27,711 nt of DNA from Prorocentrum cordatum (GCA_963575745.1 CAUYUJ010006335.1:757551-785261), one strand, 5' to 3'. Positions 8,111-18,039 are shown, counted from the first letter of the stretch. The notes: generated by a model from the sequence alone, not told the origin. Program-made: numbers and translations.

Positions 8111-11100
8111 ATGGCGACGCCGCCGCCGCCGGCGGGCAGCCTCCATCCGCCGCGCAGGAGGAAGAGAGCGAAGCAGGGCCAGTTTGATGCACTCCAGGAG
8201 ACGGGCAGCCAGAAGAGCGTTCGCATCTGCGGCAGCCTCTCCGGCGGACCTGCCATCAAGTGTTCCTTCAAGTGCGGGGCCATCAAGGTCGTCACTCGAT
8301 GCCCCGTCAATCCAGAGGAGGTGATCAAGTGGGAATACGAGGACGGCGGGGCCGACTCATTGTGCGCGGCGGTGTTTCGCGCCAAGTACAAGCACACGGA
8401 ATCGCGAGAGGAGGTGGCCGATAAGATGGGCAAGGACATGGAGTATCGCACTGGTTTCCTGGACCATCGCTCCAACCTCGTTGACAGGAGGAAGCGGGGC
8501 AAAAGGGGGTTCTCTCGAGACCGTAACGATCAGAAGCTGACGACGACCGACCGCTACAGCGAGGAGCTTCTTCCTCCTCCTCCAGACGTTCTCCCAGTGA
8601 AAGAATATGAGAAACGCTTCGATCCCAGGCTCATGAAAAAGGCTGGCCACTTCGTCAAGAAGGTGAACGGGCGGAAAGTTGTCGTGATGCCACAGCCGGA
8701 AGGCACGCCATGGAAGTTGCAGCAGGTCTATGCCAACGATTTGAAGCGTACCGAAATTCTCGCCGATGGCGATGAGAGCGGCATCGAATCAGATGACGAC
8801 GTCTGCCACGAGAAGTTCAGCGACCTGCTCAAGAAGAAGACCGATGCCATTGCAGAAGCATCCAAGGGGAAGTCGTTTGCCGAGCTGCTCCAGATGGCAG
8901 GGGTCGAGAAGGACGCGCCCCAGGCAGAAGTAGCCGAGGCTGAGCACGAGCAGGGCGCCAGGGGTGCCGATGATGGCATGCTGAAGAGCGCTTCCGATAA
9001 GAAGAAGAAGAAGCGGAAGCGGCACAAGGGTTGGGGCGACTTCACTTCGTCTGCGAGCGAGGATGCAGCGCAGCGCCCGAGGGCGAGAGGGGGCGGCACC
9101 CGAGCCACCAAGCAGACGACTCCGAAGGAGAAGGGGAAGAACCCGCCGCCGAGAAGGGCCGTTGGCTCGAGGCGCTCCTCGGCTCCGACTCCACCAGCAC
9201 GCGAGCCTACAGTCGCTCCAGGCGATACAGTCGCTACAGGCCCTGCGGAGGTCGCTCCGGAGGGCGGCCGCGGGCGCCGCGGTCGGAAGAAAATCCCCAC
9301 GGCCGAGAACGCGAGCAGGGAGCATGAGATGTTCAACAAGGCTACCCCGATGTCGCCTTTCTTCAGCGACGACCAGTGGAAGACTACCCAGCGATGCATA
9401 AAGAGGTACATAATGGGCGCGGACGAGGAGCTCAAGGTCGTTGGCGAGGGGCCCGCGAGGACCGAGCTGCAGACCCACAAGAGGACGTTGATGTACATCG
9501 AGACTGGCATGCGCGCGCACCAGGTCTATCACGGCGTAGACTCGACGGAGAAGGATCGCGCACCAGGTTTCTCGATGTTGTGGGACCAGATCGTGGAGCT
9601 CTGCACCGAGGAGCCCGCGATAGAGATCCGCTGCGGCCACTTGTGGGACACGTTCATGGAGGCCCGCTGTGCGATGGCGAACGTGCCCCCCTTCCTCCCG
9701 GAGCTCACGCCGCAGGCGATCAGCCGAAAGTATCCGCAGATGCAGCCTGACGATGTGCGTAAGTGCCAGCGCTACAACATCCGCGCGATGTTGGCGAACT
9801 TCCTTGGTAGTACCATGCAGCTCGACCCAGCGAGGAAGGCTTTGCTTGGTGCCCTAGACCCATTCGTTGAGAAGAATGCCACTTCCTCTTTGGACGATGA
9901 GGCCCTGGACGACGAGGTGAAGAAGTGCTGGCTGGTCGTCGCCGGCTGCGACCGCCCGGGCGAGGTTCCTGACGAGGCGGAGGTGGTTGCCCTGGAGGGC
10001 GTTATCTCGTTCTTCCAGACGTTCGACACTTCTGCTCATCTCCTCGGGCAGTTCAAGAGTCATACTCGTCTCGGCGGCCTCATCTTCGACTCTGCCCTGA
10101 AGCGCAAGGACGACGCGCGGGCGCAGCTTTCCACCGCGGCCGACCTGAAGGAGCGCGTCGGCATGATGAGGACCATGGTGAATGAGGGCGTCCTTAACAA
10201 GGGGGTCGGCGAGCTCTTGGCGAGCGCGCAGGCTGTTCAGGCAGCGGGGCAGCGGCGAGAGGCCGACTGGCTCCAGAAAGACATGAGGGCTCTGAGCTCT
10301 GGCATCGAGAGGTGCTGGATGAAGCTATCGGCCGAGATCAGCGAGTTGTGGATCGGTGTCTTCGGCCCCAAGAAGTCCACCGATGCCGACGTCCCGTATT
10401 TGAACAACGTCCTGGAGTCCATGAAGACACTCTGTGACTTGGAAGTGTCCCCCGAGCTGGCCCAGGAGCTCAGGGCGCCTGCGAAATGTTGCTCCCCCGC
10501 CCTGGGGGAGGAGGAGGAGGAGTCGAGGTCGAGGAGGAGGAGGAGAAGAAACATGAGGGGGAGGATGAGGAGGAGGAGGAGGGCGATGGGGGATGGGGGG
10601 GAGGAGGAGGAGGAGGAGGAGGAGGAGGTGGAGGAGGAGGGTGACATACCCCCTCCCCCTACGCCTTGTGAGGGGTGCGGGGGGAGGAGGAGAAGGTGGA
10701 GGATGAGGAGGGGGAGGAGGAGGGGCAGGAGCAAGAGGAGGTGGCAGTGATGAGGCGTCGATTGGCGAGGTGGTGGTGAGGAGAGGGAGGGGGGGAGGTA
10801 GTGAGGAGAAGGAGGAAAGACGGGAGCTGGATGAGGCGACTTGAGGCGAAGGTTTTCGAGGTGGGGATGGGGGGGATAGGCGCGTGGCTGCTAATCCCCG
10901 CAGGAGTTCCAGACGGCGCTGCCCTGGCTTACAGTTATGATCTCCTGGTTCTCCAACATCGATATCCTCAGGAAGGCTCAGGGGGGCGACATCGGCGCCA
11001 GCGACCTCCCGCTCCCGGACCTCCAAGAGCTCGCCAAGTTGATGCAGCGCGAGAACTACGACCGCATTGACGCGTACATCGAGCGCCTGAGGGGCAAGGG

Positions 11101-12369
11101 GTTCATGAGCCCTGACTTCGCCTCGTCTATCACCTCGCAGCCTGTCTCGTCCGAGTTCAAGGATGCAGCTGAAGTGGGGGAAGGGGGATCGGGGGGGGTG
11201 ACAGGGCCGCGGGGTAGGCATTCGGGGCAGGGGTCCGGGGGCCGTCGAAAGTTCCATGGTCCATGGCGTTCTTGGGGCTCGGGCTCCTCGGAGGCCCAAT
11301 GGGCCAATGGGGTTAGAACCCACCTCGTCCCTACCTCTCCTCTTCGTCGTCGTCGCCCTCCTCTTCCTCCTCCCTCGCCTCCTCCTCCCCCTCCCGCTCC
11401 CCCCCTCGCCGCTCTTCATTCCCCTTCCCCTCCCTCCCGGAGGGCTCGCTGCCCGACGCGACCCCTCCCCCGCGCCTCGCTCTGCAGGAGATCGGCAATC
11501 AGTTGATGGCGAAGCTCCTTGGTGACACCAGGGCCAGCCGGCTAAATATCAACGCCGCGTTCATGCGCTGCGTGAGCATTGCGAGTAAGCCCGCGGTGAC
11601 TTTGGCCCCCGAGGAGCGGGAGTCGATCTTGTCCTTGAGCATCGAGGCCGACTGCCGCACCGTCACGGATGGCATGATGTGGTCCAACGCCGTGCTGGTC
11701 CAGGTGGACTTCCTCGGCCGCTTTGTGGCTCTGACCAAGGCCGTGGTGACGGCCGCCCAGCACGCGACGCTCCCCTCGCACGTGGGCGCCGTGAAAGCGC
11801 TCGCGAGCGCGCTGGGCGCGGTGGAGGCCCAGCTGTCGGTTTTCTCGCATTGGGGCAGCATTGGCGACGTCGACTTCCCAGCCTCCTCTGGGATTGCGGA
11901 CGCCCTTCTCCAGTGGGGCCGCGGCCTCCAGAAGTCTCTCGACGCCGAGTGGGGCAAGTGCCTCAAGGCGGCGGCCGACAACGCGAAGGGCGCACTGCCC
12001 CCCACGGTCCTCGTCAACAACGCCCAGCTGCTGGCGAACACTGACCTCCAGCGCCAGTTGCTGGACAACCCAGAGAGCAAGACCTGGGTTGCCATCATCT
12101 CAGGCCTCTCGGATAAGCTGGTCTCACTCAAAGGTTTGTCGTCGCAGGGGGTCAAGCTGTCCAAGCCCTTGAGGGAGTGCTGCGCGGACGCCTCGGCCGT
12201 GAAGGTTCGCGGGAAGACGGCGGTGGCGGTGCACTACTGCATCGGGAAGCTCAAGAAGCTGATCGATGACGGCCATCAGGAGGACCCCGTGAAGCGGGAT
12301 GAGATGGCCCAGAAGTGCACGGCGCAGGTGGAGAAGATCAAGGCCGAATTGCCCGAGTACCTCACGTAG
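8111..12369 (+). CDS. Unknown three-exon gene, ~1168-aa basic/acidic nuclear-type protein
   Basis: I do not recognise this protein. The start is ATG at 8111 in a strong GCCGCCATGG context; the frame is open upstream but lacks protein character. Proposed exons are 8111-10465, 10904-11173 and 11488-12369, all joined in phase 0. Residues 14-20 are basic. Residues ~35-70 hold several Cys (KCSFKCGAIK) that might bind metal. There are acidic patches, then a strong basic stretch (KKKKKRKRHKG near residue 300) and another (GRGRRGRKK) that look like nuclear localisation signals. The C-terminal ~750 residues are mixed, rich in charged residues and Leu, and probably helical. Exon 3 ends at TAG (12367-12369), but the same frame continues for 19 coding-looking codons to a second TAG at 12427-12429. 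The first donor could instead follow AGG at 10474. Coding character is strong; function is unknown. Confidence 0.8.
10466..10903 (+). other. Intron 1 with GGA-rich tract and possible GA donor
   Basis: Protein character ends near 10470 and resumes exactly at 10904 after CTGCTAATCCCCGCAG, which offers a branch-point-like CTAAT and a clean acceptor. The hexamer CAGGAG lies at both borders (10463-10468 and 10901-10906), so the donor is either a non-canonical GA (CAG|GAGCTC) or GC after AGG at 10474. Both keep phase 0. The middle is a long (GGA)n purine tract (10505-10870). Dinoflagellate introns are known to use GC and GA donors and AG|G acceptors. Confidence 0.75.
11174..11487 (+). other. Intron 2, G-rich 5' half and pyrimidine-rich 3' half
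   Basis: Donor GAA|GTGGGG at 11174 and acceptor CTCTGCAG|GAG at 11487, both phase 0. The first ~130 nt are G-rich and the last ~160 nt are C/T-rich. Splicing joins KDAAE to EIGNQLMAKLL without disturbing the frame. Confidence 0.8.
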
Positions 12370-12551
12370 ATGCTCGACGCGATGGCCATCAAGAAGGAGA
12401 CGGCCGAGCAGGCCGCGGGCGAGCCGTAGCTGCAGCGCGTCTGCGGCGGGCTTCATTGGGGAGCTCAGGGAGGGCGCCGGGCGCGTGCCAGGGCAGGTGC
12501 GAGGCGGCCCTCCCTGCGTTATTTTCGGGCACCCGCCAGCTGCGGGGCATG

Positions 12552-12660
12552 ATGAGGGGGAGGGGAAGGAGGAGGAGGAGGAGGAGGAGGAGGAGGAGGA
12601 GGAGGAGGAGTGGCGGAAGAGGGGGAGGAGGAGGAGGAGGACGAGGAGGAGGAGTGGCGC
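12552..12660 (+). repeat. (GGA)n purine tract
   Basis: About 110 nt of GAG/GGA repeat just downstream of the unknown gene. The interval 12430-12551 has no supported gene and holds GAGCTCAGGG (12459-12468), also seen at 1927 and 10466. Confidence 0.9.
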
Positions 12661-12745
12661 CGCTGGCGGGTGCAAACCAGACTTGCGCGGGTGAGCGCAA
12701 TGCATGGCGCATGGCCTTTTCAGGAGAAAACAACCCGTTGGGCCT

Positions 12746-12825
12746 GGGGTCGCGCCTACCTAGTTGGGTTCGCGCCTACCTAGTTGGGGTCGCGCCTGCC
12801 TAGTTGGGGTCGCGCCTACTTGGGG
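12746..12825 (+). repeat. 20-bp tandem repeat, four copies
   Basis: The unit is GGGGTCGCGCCTACCTAGTT. CGCGCCTRC starts at 12751, 12771, 12791 and 12811, an exact 20-bp period. Degenerate GGGGTCGCGA copies continue to about 12853. Confidence 0.95.
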
Positions 12826-12896
12826 TCGCGACGGATTCAATTGGGGTCGCGATCTCGCGGCCATCGTGAGGCCCGTTGCCGCAATTGCCCTGAGTG

Positions 12897-13625
12897 ACTC
12901 TGGCCTTCGGCCAGTCCGCCCGACCCCGCAATCCGCGTGAGGGGTGCGCCGAAACCTGCGCGGTTCTCGGGGGCCTCCCGGAGCCCATTGGCCGAGGTAT
13001 CAGTTACACTCGGAGGCCTTCGGCCCCGGCCGCCTGACCCCGCGATCCGCGTGAGGGGTGCGCCGACCAAGGTTCCAGGGTGTTTGGGAGGCCTCCAGGG
13101 CCCACCGCGGCTGACGGCACGACGCCGCTATGCCGCGACACTGCACCGCCCCCTCAGAAACCAGCGACGATGTTCTTTGGCCTTCGGCCAGTCCGCCGGA
13201 CCCCGCAATCCGCGCGAGAGGTGCGGCGAAACCTGTGCGGTTTTCGGGGGCCTCCCAGGGTCCCCATGGGGTTCAATTACATTCGGAGGCCTTCGGCCCC
13301 GTCCGCCTGACCCCGCCACGCTCCGCGTGAGGCGTGCGCCGATCTAGGCAGCGACGATGTTCTTTGGCCTTCGGCCAGTCCGCCGGACCCCGCGATCCGC
13401 GCGAGGGGCGCGGCGAAACCTGTGCGGTTTTCGGGGGCCTCCCAGGGCCCCCATGGGGTTCAATTACATTCGGAGGCCTTCGGCCCCATCCGCCTGACCC
13501 CGCCACGCTCCGCGTGAGGCGTGCGCCGATCTAGGGAGGCCTCCAGGGCTCACCGCGGCTGACGCCGCGACGCCGCGATGCCGCGACACTCATGCATAAG
13601 TTATGCATAAGTTACCGCCCCCTCA
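12897..13625 (+). repeat. 187-bp tandem repeat family with GGCCTTCGGCC hairpins
   Basis: Copies 13164-13350 and 13351-13537 are nearly identical, starting GCGACGATGTTCTTTGGCC. A diverged copy lies at about 12897-13076. Each carries two GGCCTTCGGCC short inverted repeats. A second unit (GGGAGGCCTCCAGGG...CCGCCCCCTCAG) flanks the array at about 13087-13158 and 13535-13625. The right copy carries a 22-nt tandem ATGCATAAGTT insertion at 13591-13612. No gene is supported here. Confidence 0.9.
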
Positions 13626-13822
13626 GCAACCCGCGGGTGTCGAGTGCGGAACAGTGATGGCGATGTAAATGATGTTGGCGATGATGCTGTGGTGGGCGGA
13701 AATCTCCCATCGCAGTAATTGCAAAGCGGACATGATGTTGATTTGCCCTTTACAAGGCCATCGCAACAATTAGAAATCAGCAATCATATGTTTTTGAATT
13801 ATTGGTTTTTGATGTTTTAGGG
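13626..13822. other. AT-richer leader before Copia-type ORF
   Basis: Distinctly AT-richer than the surroundings (ATGATGTTGGCGATGATG, then TTTTTGAATTATTGG). I could not identify a long terminal repeat, a primer-binding site or splice signals with confidence. Confidence 0.5.
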
Positions 13823-16372
13823 ATGTGTCACGAAACAATTTTGGTTTTGATTTTTTGGAATTCTTGGCGGGCCTCCGCCTTACCGCGCATCAGGAGCCTT
13901 CAGGGCAAGGGCCCGAGCGCCTCGGACGGCGGTCCCGGGGGGGCGCCCTCCTCCACTCGCGTCTCCCCGTCTCCTTCCCTTCCTCCGACTCCTCCCGCGG
14001 GTCCTTCCTCGTCTCCTCCTCTTCCTCTTCCTCCCCCTCCTCCGTCTCTTCCTCCGACAGCGACGGGTCGGCGGCTGCGGCAACCGGAGGACGTGCCCGC
14101 GTGCATCCGCGCGGCCAGGGCCGCTAGCTCACCGCCCGAGGTCAAGCGGGCACGGACGGAGACGCCGGGTGCCAGCGGACGCAGGGGGGCCGAGCCTCCC
14201 GAGGCTGCGCCTGCGGACCCGGGGGTCACCTCCTCCCCTTCCGGTGGTGGTGTGGTCGATCCTCCTCCAGGCCTCTCCTCCTCTTCCTCTCCTCCAGGTG
14301 GTCCGGGCGATCCTGGCCAGGCCAGGAGTCTCAGAGTCGGAGTAGAGCGATCGAGGTCCGTGGCAGAGGCCGTTCGAGACCTTGAGACTCGAGGCCGCCC
14401 TCGGTCCAGGTCACTTTTCAGCCACGGACCCGTCGAGAGTTTCTGGGTGGTCCCGGGATCCGACGGTGGGGCCTGGGCTCCTCCGGTCCGTGCTGAGCGA
14501 CTCGATGAGAGCTTTCAAGACGGAGGCGTTTTCGCGGCGAGCCGTGGCGGGGAGGTGTCCCTTAAGAAGCTCAGCCCGGCCGAACGGGCCAAGTTTGCCA
14601 TTTCGGACGACAAGGAGTGGAAGGCGATGGAAGGCTCCGGAGCCGTGGAAGTAATTCCGCCCAAGAAGGCGAGCGTGGTGCGAGAGCAGCAGCCCGAGAG
14701 GATCATAACCTCGCGCATGGTCAGGAGGTGGAAGCCGGTGGAGGGTACCTTTGCGCAGCCGGAAGCAAAGTCTCGGTGGTGCGTGCATGGCCACCGTGAT
14801 CCAGATTCTGGGGCACTGGCTGTCTACGCACCGACGCCACAGACCACCTCCATCATGATGTTCCTTCAGATCATGGTTAACCTCGGAATGCTGGGTGATA
14901 TCGCAGACGTGAAAAATACATTCTGTCAGTCTGACCCCATGTGTCGGACACAAGGTGAGATCTATGTTGAGCCCTGCGAGGGCATCAACGTAGAGCCAGG
15001 CTCGCTCATTCGGCTTAAGGTCAACGTCTACGGTCTGGACGACGCCCCTATGGCGTGGCGACGGACAGTCGTGGGGTTTCTTGAGCAGCATGGCTTCGTG
15101 AGAAGCCTGCTTGAGCCGTGCTGGTGGATCAAGTATGGCGAGAACGGAGATATTATGAACATGATGTTGCTTGAGGTTGACGATTTCATGATCGCCAGCG
15201 CCCCTCCGGAGGTCAGGTCTTGGATCAGACGGACTCTGGAGTCCCGCTTCAAGTTCGGAAAATACCGTGACTGTCACGCCGGCCCCGTAGACTTCGCCGG
15301 CCGGCGGCTGTCTTTCGGACCCCAGAAGATAATCGTGGACCAGGAAAAGTACATCTTAGAGGAAGTGAGGCCCTTGTCGGTTGCCAAAGGTTTAGCTAGC
15401 AGGTTGAAATCCCCGACCATTTACGACGTCCAGTGTGCCAACAAGTTGGTTCGTCACTTGCGTGCGTCAGCGTCTCGTGGTCTGACAATCTGGAGGCTGA
15501 GCCCCGAACAGATGGCGTTCGTATCGTTCTCCGATGCAGGAGGCGTGGGCGCCAATATCAACCAGGACGATGACCGGGGGCTTCCAGACGATCCGACACA
15601 GGGCGCGTGGATGGTCCTGACCACCGACCGTTCTGTTCTGGATAACCGCGCTGTCAAGGCCTCCATCATCGGATGGCGCAGCAGCAAGCTGCGGAGGAAA
15701 GTGCCCTCGACCCTCGCGGGCGAGACCCAGGCTCTGTCTGCCGCAGTTGCCGAAGTAGAATTCCTTCAGGTGCTTTACAGAGACGTGGTTTTCGGAGACG
15801 TCGACGTTCCAGAGTGCAGACGGGCCGCTGGTCCGTTTACCACCGTGCTGCGCCGGGACTGTCAGCTAGGCTCACGTGAAGATCAAATCCATGTGGTCGA
15901 TGCCAAATCAATATACGACACTATGCAAAAAGAAGGCAACGCCAGTGCAAAAGATAGAAGAACGGCTTTGGATCTGGCTATTATTTGTGAAGCACTGGAA
16001 AGGGCAAAAGGCAAGGTAAGATGGGTGCCCCACGGCCGTATGCCAGTGGACGCCCTCACCAAGGACGACATAACCAAGAGTAATGCCGCCCTCTCGGAGC
16101 TCATGACCCATGGTAGGTTGATCTTAGTCGATGAATGTTCGGAGCTAGAGCGGAGGAGGTCCACCCCTGGCCTCAAGGACCGCTCGCAGGCTGCATCCAG
16201 GCGAGAGTTAGGCAACGACAGCATGATCTCCTGGAATGAGTTCCTGGCCCTGGACCCGGACTCCGGTGGTGGTGGTGGTGTGGTGGTCGGTCCTTCCTCC
16301 TCTCCCCTCTCCTCCTCCTCCTGCACCTCCGGGCCAGCCGGCGCTTCTCTTTCCTCTCAGTCTTTTCAGTAG
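13823..16372 (+). CDS. Copia-type reverse transcriptase-RNase H polyprotein, lacking integrase
   Basis: 849 codons from ATG 13823 to TAG. Residues ~1-240 are Pro/Ser-rich and unrecognised. A Ty1/copia RT follows: WKAMEGSGAVEVIP, then SRMVRRWKP, then DVKNTF with the first catalytic Asp at 362, VYGLDDAPMAW, and a VDD active site at 452-454 preceded by Glu rather than Tyr. Copia-type RNase H has SDAGG (Asp 571), AGETQAL (Glu 634), VDAKSIYD (Asp 693) and VDALTK (Asp 743). The usual connection segment with a tRPDI motif is absent between LSVAKGL and ASRLKSP, suggesting an in-frame internal deletion. No protease, zinc knuckle or integrase is present, so this is a truncated element or a retrogene-like fragment. 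The upstream DNA is tandem repeat, so a missing 5' half is more likely than a spliced one. Confidence 0.9.
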   Translation: MCHETILVLIFWNSWRASALPRIRSLQGKGPSASDGGPGGAPSSTRVSPSPSLPPTPPAGPSSSPPLPLPPPPPSLPPTATGRRLRQPEDVPACIRAARAASSPPEVKRARTETPGASGRRGAEPPEAAPADPGVTSSPSGGGVVDPPPGLSSSSSPPGGPGDPGQARSLRVGVERSRSVAEAVRDLETRGRPRSRSLFSHGPVESFWVVPGSDGGAWAPPVRAERLDESFQDGGVFAASRGGEVSLKKLSPAERAKFAISDDKEWKAMEGSGAVEVIPPKKASVVREQQPERIITSRMVRRWKPVEGTFAQPEAKSRWCVHGHRDPDSGALAVYAPTPQTTSIMMFLQIMVNLGMLGDIADVKNTFCQSDPMCRTQGEIYVEPCEGINVEPGSLIRLKVNVYGLDDAPMAWRRTVVGFLEQHGFVRSLLEPCWWIKYGENGDIMNMMLLEVDDFMIASAPPEVRSWIRRTLESRFKFGKYRDCHAGPVDFAGRRLSFGPQKIIVDQEKYILEEVRPLSVAKGLASRLKSPTIYDVQCANKLVRHLRASASRGLTIWRLSPEQMAFVSFSDAGGVGANINQDDDRGLPDDPTQGAWMVLTTDRSVLDNRAVKASIIGWRSSKLRRKVPSTLAGETQALSAAVAEVEFLQVLYRDVVFGDVDVPECRRAAGPFTTVLRRDCQLGSREDQIHVVDAKSIYDTMQKEGNASAKDRRTALDLAIICEALERAKGKVRWVPHGRMPVDALTKDDITKSNAALSELMTHGRLILVDECSELERRRSTPGLKDRSQAASRRELGNDSMISWNEFLALDPDSGGGGGVVVGPSSSPLSSSSCTSGPAGASLSSQSFQ

Positions 16373-16560
16373 TTTCTGCCTTGCCTCAGAGCGAGATCGG
16401 GGGGGTTTCCCGTATCGCTGAGCTGTGCGATTTTGTGTTCTTGTCCCAGGGAAGGGTCTCTGACAACCAGAGATGCTGAACCTAGGAGAAAGTTTGACGA
16501 GTGTGATAGATGGGCACATTCGTTAAATATAGGTTCAGCACTTAGAGGGCGAGTCTAGTT
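13823..16560 (+). mobile_element. Truncated Ty1/Copia-type retrotransposon
   Basis: Defined by the RT-RNase H ORF. No LTR pair is visible within reach on either side, and gag, protease and integrase are missing. The right boundary is arbitrary; 16373-16560 is non-coding and could be the 3' end of the element. Confidence 0.65.
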
Positions 16561-16621
16561 CTGACCGTGATTCGCCCTGTGGCTCAAGGGATAAACATCT
16601 GCCTTCTTCTTCTGCTGCCAC
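16561..16621 (+). other. tRNA-like box A remnant, possible SINE head
   Basis: GCCCTGTGGCTCAAGGGATAA followed by ACATCTGCC resembles the acceptor and D-arm (box A) of a tRNA, but no proper anticodon stem or box B follows. The sequence passes directly into a trinucleotide repeat. It could be the head of a tRNA-derived SINE. Confidence 0.25.
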
Positions 16622-17158
16622 ACGATGATGATGATGACCATGATCATGATGTTGTTGGTGATATGTATGATGATGCTGATGATGCTGCTGATGATGATGA
16701 TGATGATGGCTGTTGTGATGATGATGCTGATGATGGTGGTCGTGGTGATGATGATGATGATGATGGTGATGCTGCTGATGATGATGAGAAGGATGATGAT
16801 GATGATGTTGATGATGATGATGAGGATGATGATGATGGTGGTGGTGGTGGTGGTGATGGTTATGGTGATGATGGCGATGTTGATGGTAATGATGCTGCTG
16901 ATGATGACGGTGATGATGATGCTTATGATTATGTTCATGATCATGATGATGGTGATGCTGATGCTGATGCAGATGCGGATGATGATGATGATAATGCTCA
17001 TGATGATGATGATGATGATGATAGTGTTGGTGAGGATGATGCTGATCATGATAAGGATGCTGCTGCTGATAGTGGTGGTGGTGGTGGTGGTGATGGTGGT
17101 GATGATGATGATGATGGTGCTGATACTGATTCTGATGGTGATGACGACCACGATGATG

Positions 17159-17190
<32 letters not shown>

Positions 17191-17356
17191 GGTGATGGTG
17201 ATGATGATGATGCTGATGATGCTGCTGATGATGATGATGCTGTGGATGATGATGATGCTGCTGCTGATGATGATGATGATGGTTGTTGTGATGATGTTGC
17301 TGATATGATGGTGGTCGTGGTGATGCTGAGGATGATGATGATGCTGAGGATGATGC

Positions 17357-17400
<44 letters not shown>
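16622..17400 (+). repeat. (GAT)n / ATG trinucleotide tract, ~780 nt
   Basis: Long interrupted GAT repeat with GCT, GGT and GTT variants and few other bases. Open frames through it (Asp-rich on +, His-rich on -) are products of composition. A (GAC)n stretch follows at 17441-17492. Confidence 0.97.
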
Positions 17401-17492
17401 AGCCCGGTGAAAGGGGGAGGCCCAGGGAAAGGAGAGTTAAACGCGACGGCGACGACGACAAGGACGGCGACGACGACGACGACGCCGACGAT

Positions 17493-17699
17493 ATCGAGTC
17501 AAGCAGAACACGTGTTCCTCACGCCGACAGGGTCGGTGGATTTGTATCATGTAGACCTCATCGAATTTGATGTATGAACTCGCGGTGAGCTCGTAGATTT
17601 CGTGCGCTTGTTGATTGCAATGCAGCAGCACACTGTGTGCATTCAGGCATTGGGCAGGAAAACATGGAAATTCAAAGCATCGCGTGCGGGATGACGTGC
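17493..17699. other. Unique non-coding stretch
   Basis: Moderate-GC sequence with only short open frames. No domain or RNA is recognised. Confidence 0.5.
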
Positions 17700-18035
17700 A
17701 ATTTCAGGCAAATGTGTTGAATCCCATGGGCGCGTGCTGTGTAATTATCATATTCTGCATTGTTGGTCCAATCTGTGAGTTGCTGTCCCCAGAATGTGCA
17801 AACTCTGTGATGCAAGCCATGTCCATGTGTGATCGCCGTGTGGTAGAGGCTCCCACGTGAAAGGCATGCGGTGCAAACGCGGTGGTGCAACCCATGTGAC
17901 ACAACCCAGTTGGCCTAACCTACGTTGTGAATCAATTGCGTGGTGCCTGTTGTGTGGTGTAATGCATGCTGCGAGTGCGATGTGGTGAAAGCCAGGCTGT
18001 CAAAACCGCTGGTGCCATCTAGGTGATGTAAACTG
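17700..18035 (+). repeat. Highly degenerate ~12-16 bp minisatellite (GTGNTGNAANCCATGC-like)
   Basis: Successive phrases such as GTGATGCAAGCCAT, GGTGGTGCAACCCAT, GTGACACAACCCA, GTGGTGTAATGCATGC, GTGGTGAAAGCCAGG and GTGATGTAAACTGC recur at roughly 12-18 bp spacing. They look like an ancient tandem array. Confidence 0.55.
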
Positions 18036-18039
18036 CGTG

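Noticed and set aside
12746-13625. CRISPR-like spaced repeats
   Set aside because: Repeats are direct tandem units without unique spacers of uniform length, and the genome is eukaryotic.
16577-16586. TGGCTCAAG, the last nine bases of the dinoflagellate spliced leader
   Set aside because: Only nine bases match, and the preceding leader sequence is absent; the tRNA D-arm resemblance explains it better.
16561-16640. A complete tRNA gene
   Set aside because: No anticodon stem-loop, box B or matching acceptor stem follows the box A-like segment.
16535-17461. Long His-rich frame on - and Asp-rich or Met-rich frames on + through the GAT tract
   Set aside because: A GAT trinucleotide repeat lacks stops in several frames, so these are compositional. 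No start context or non-repeat domain.
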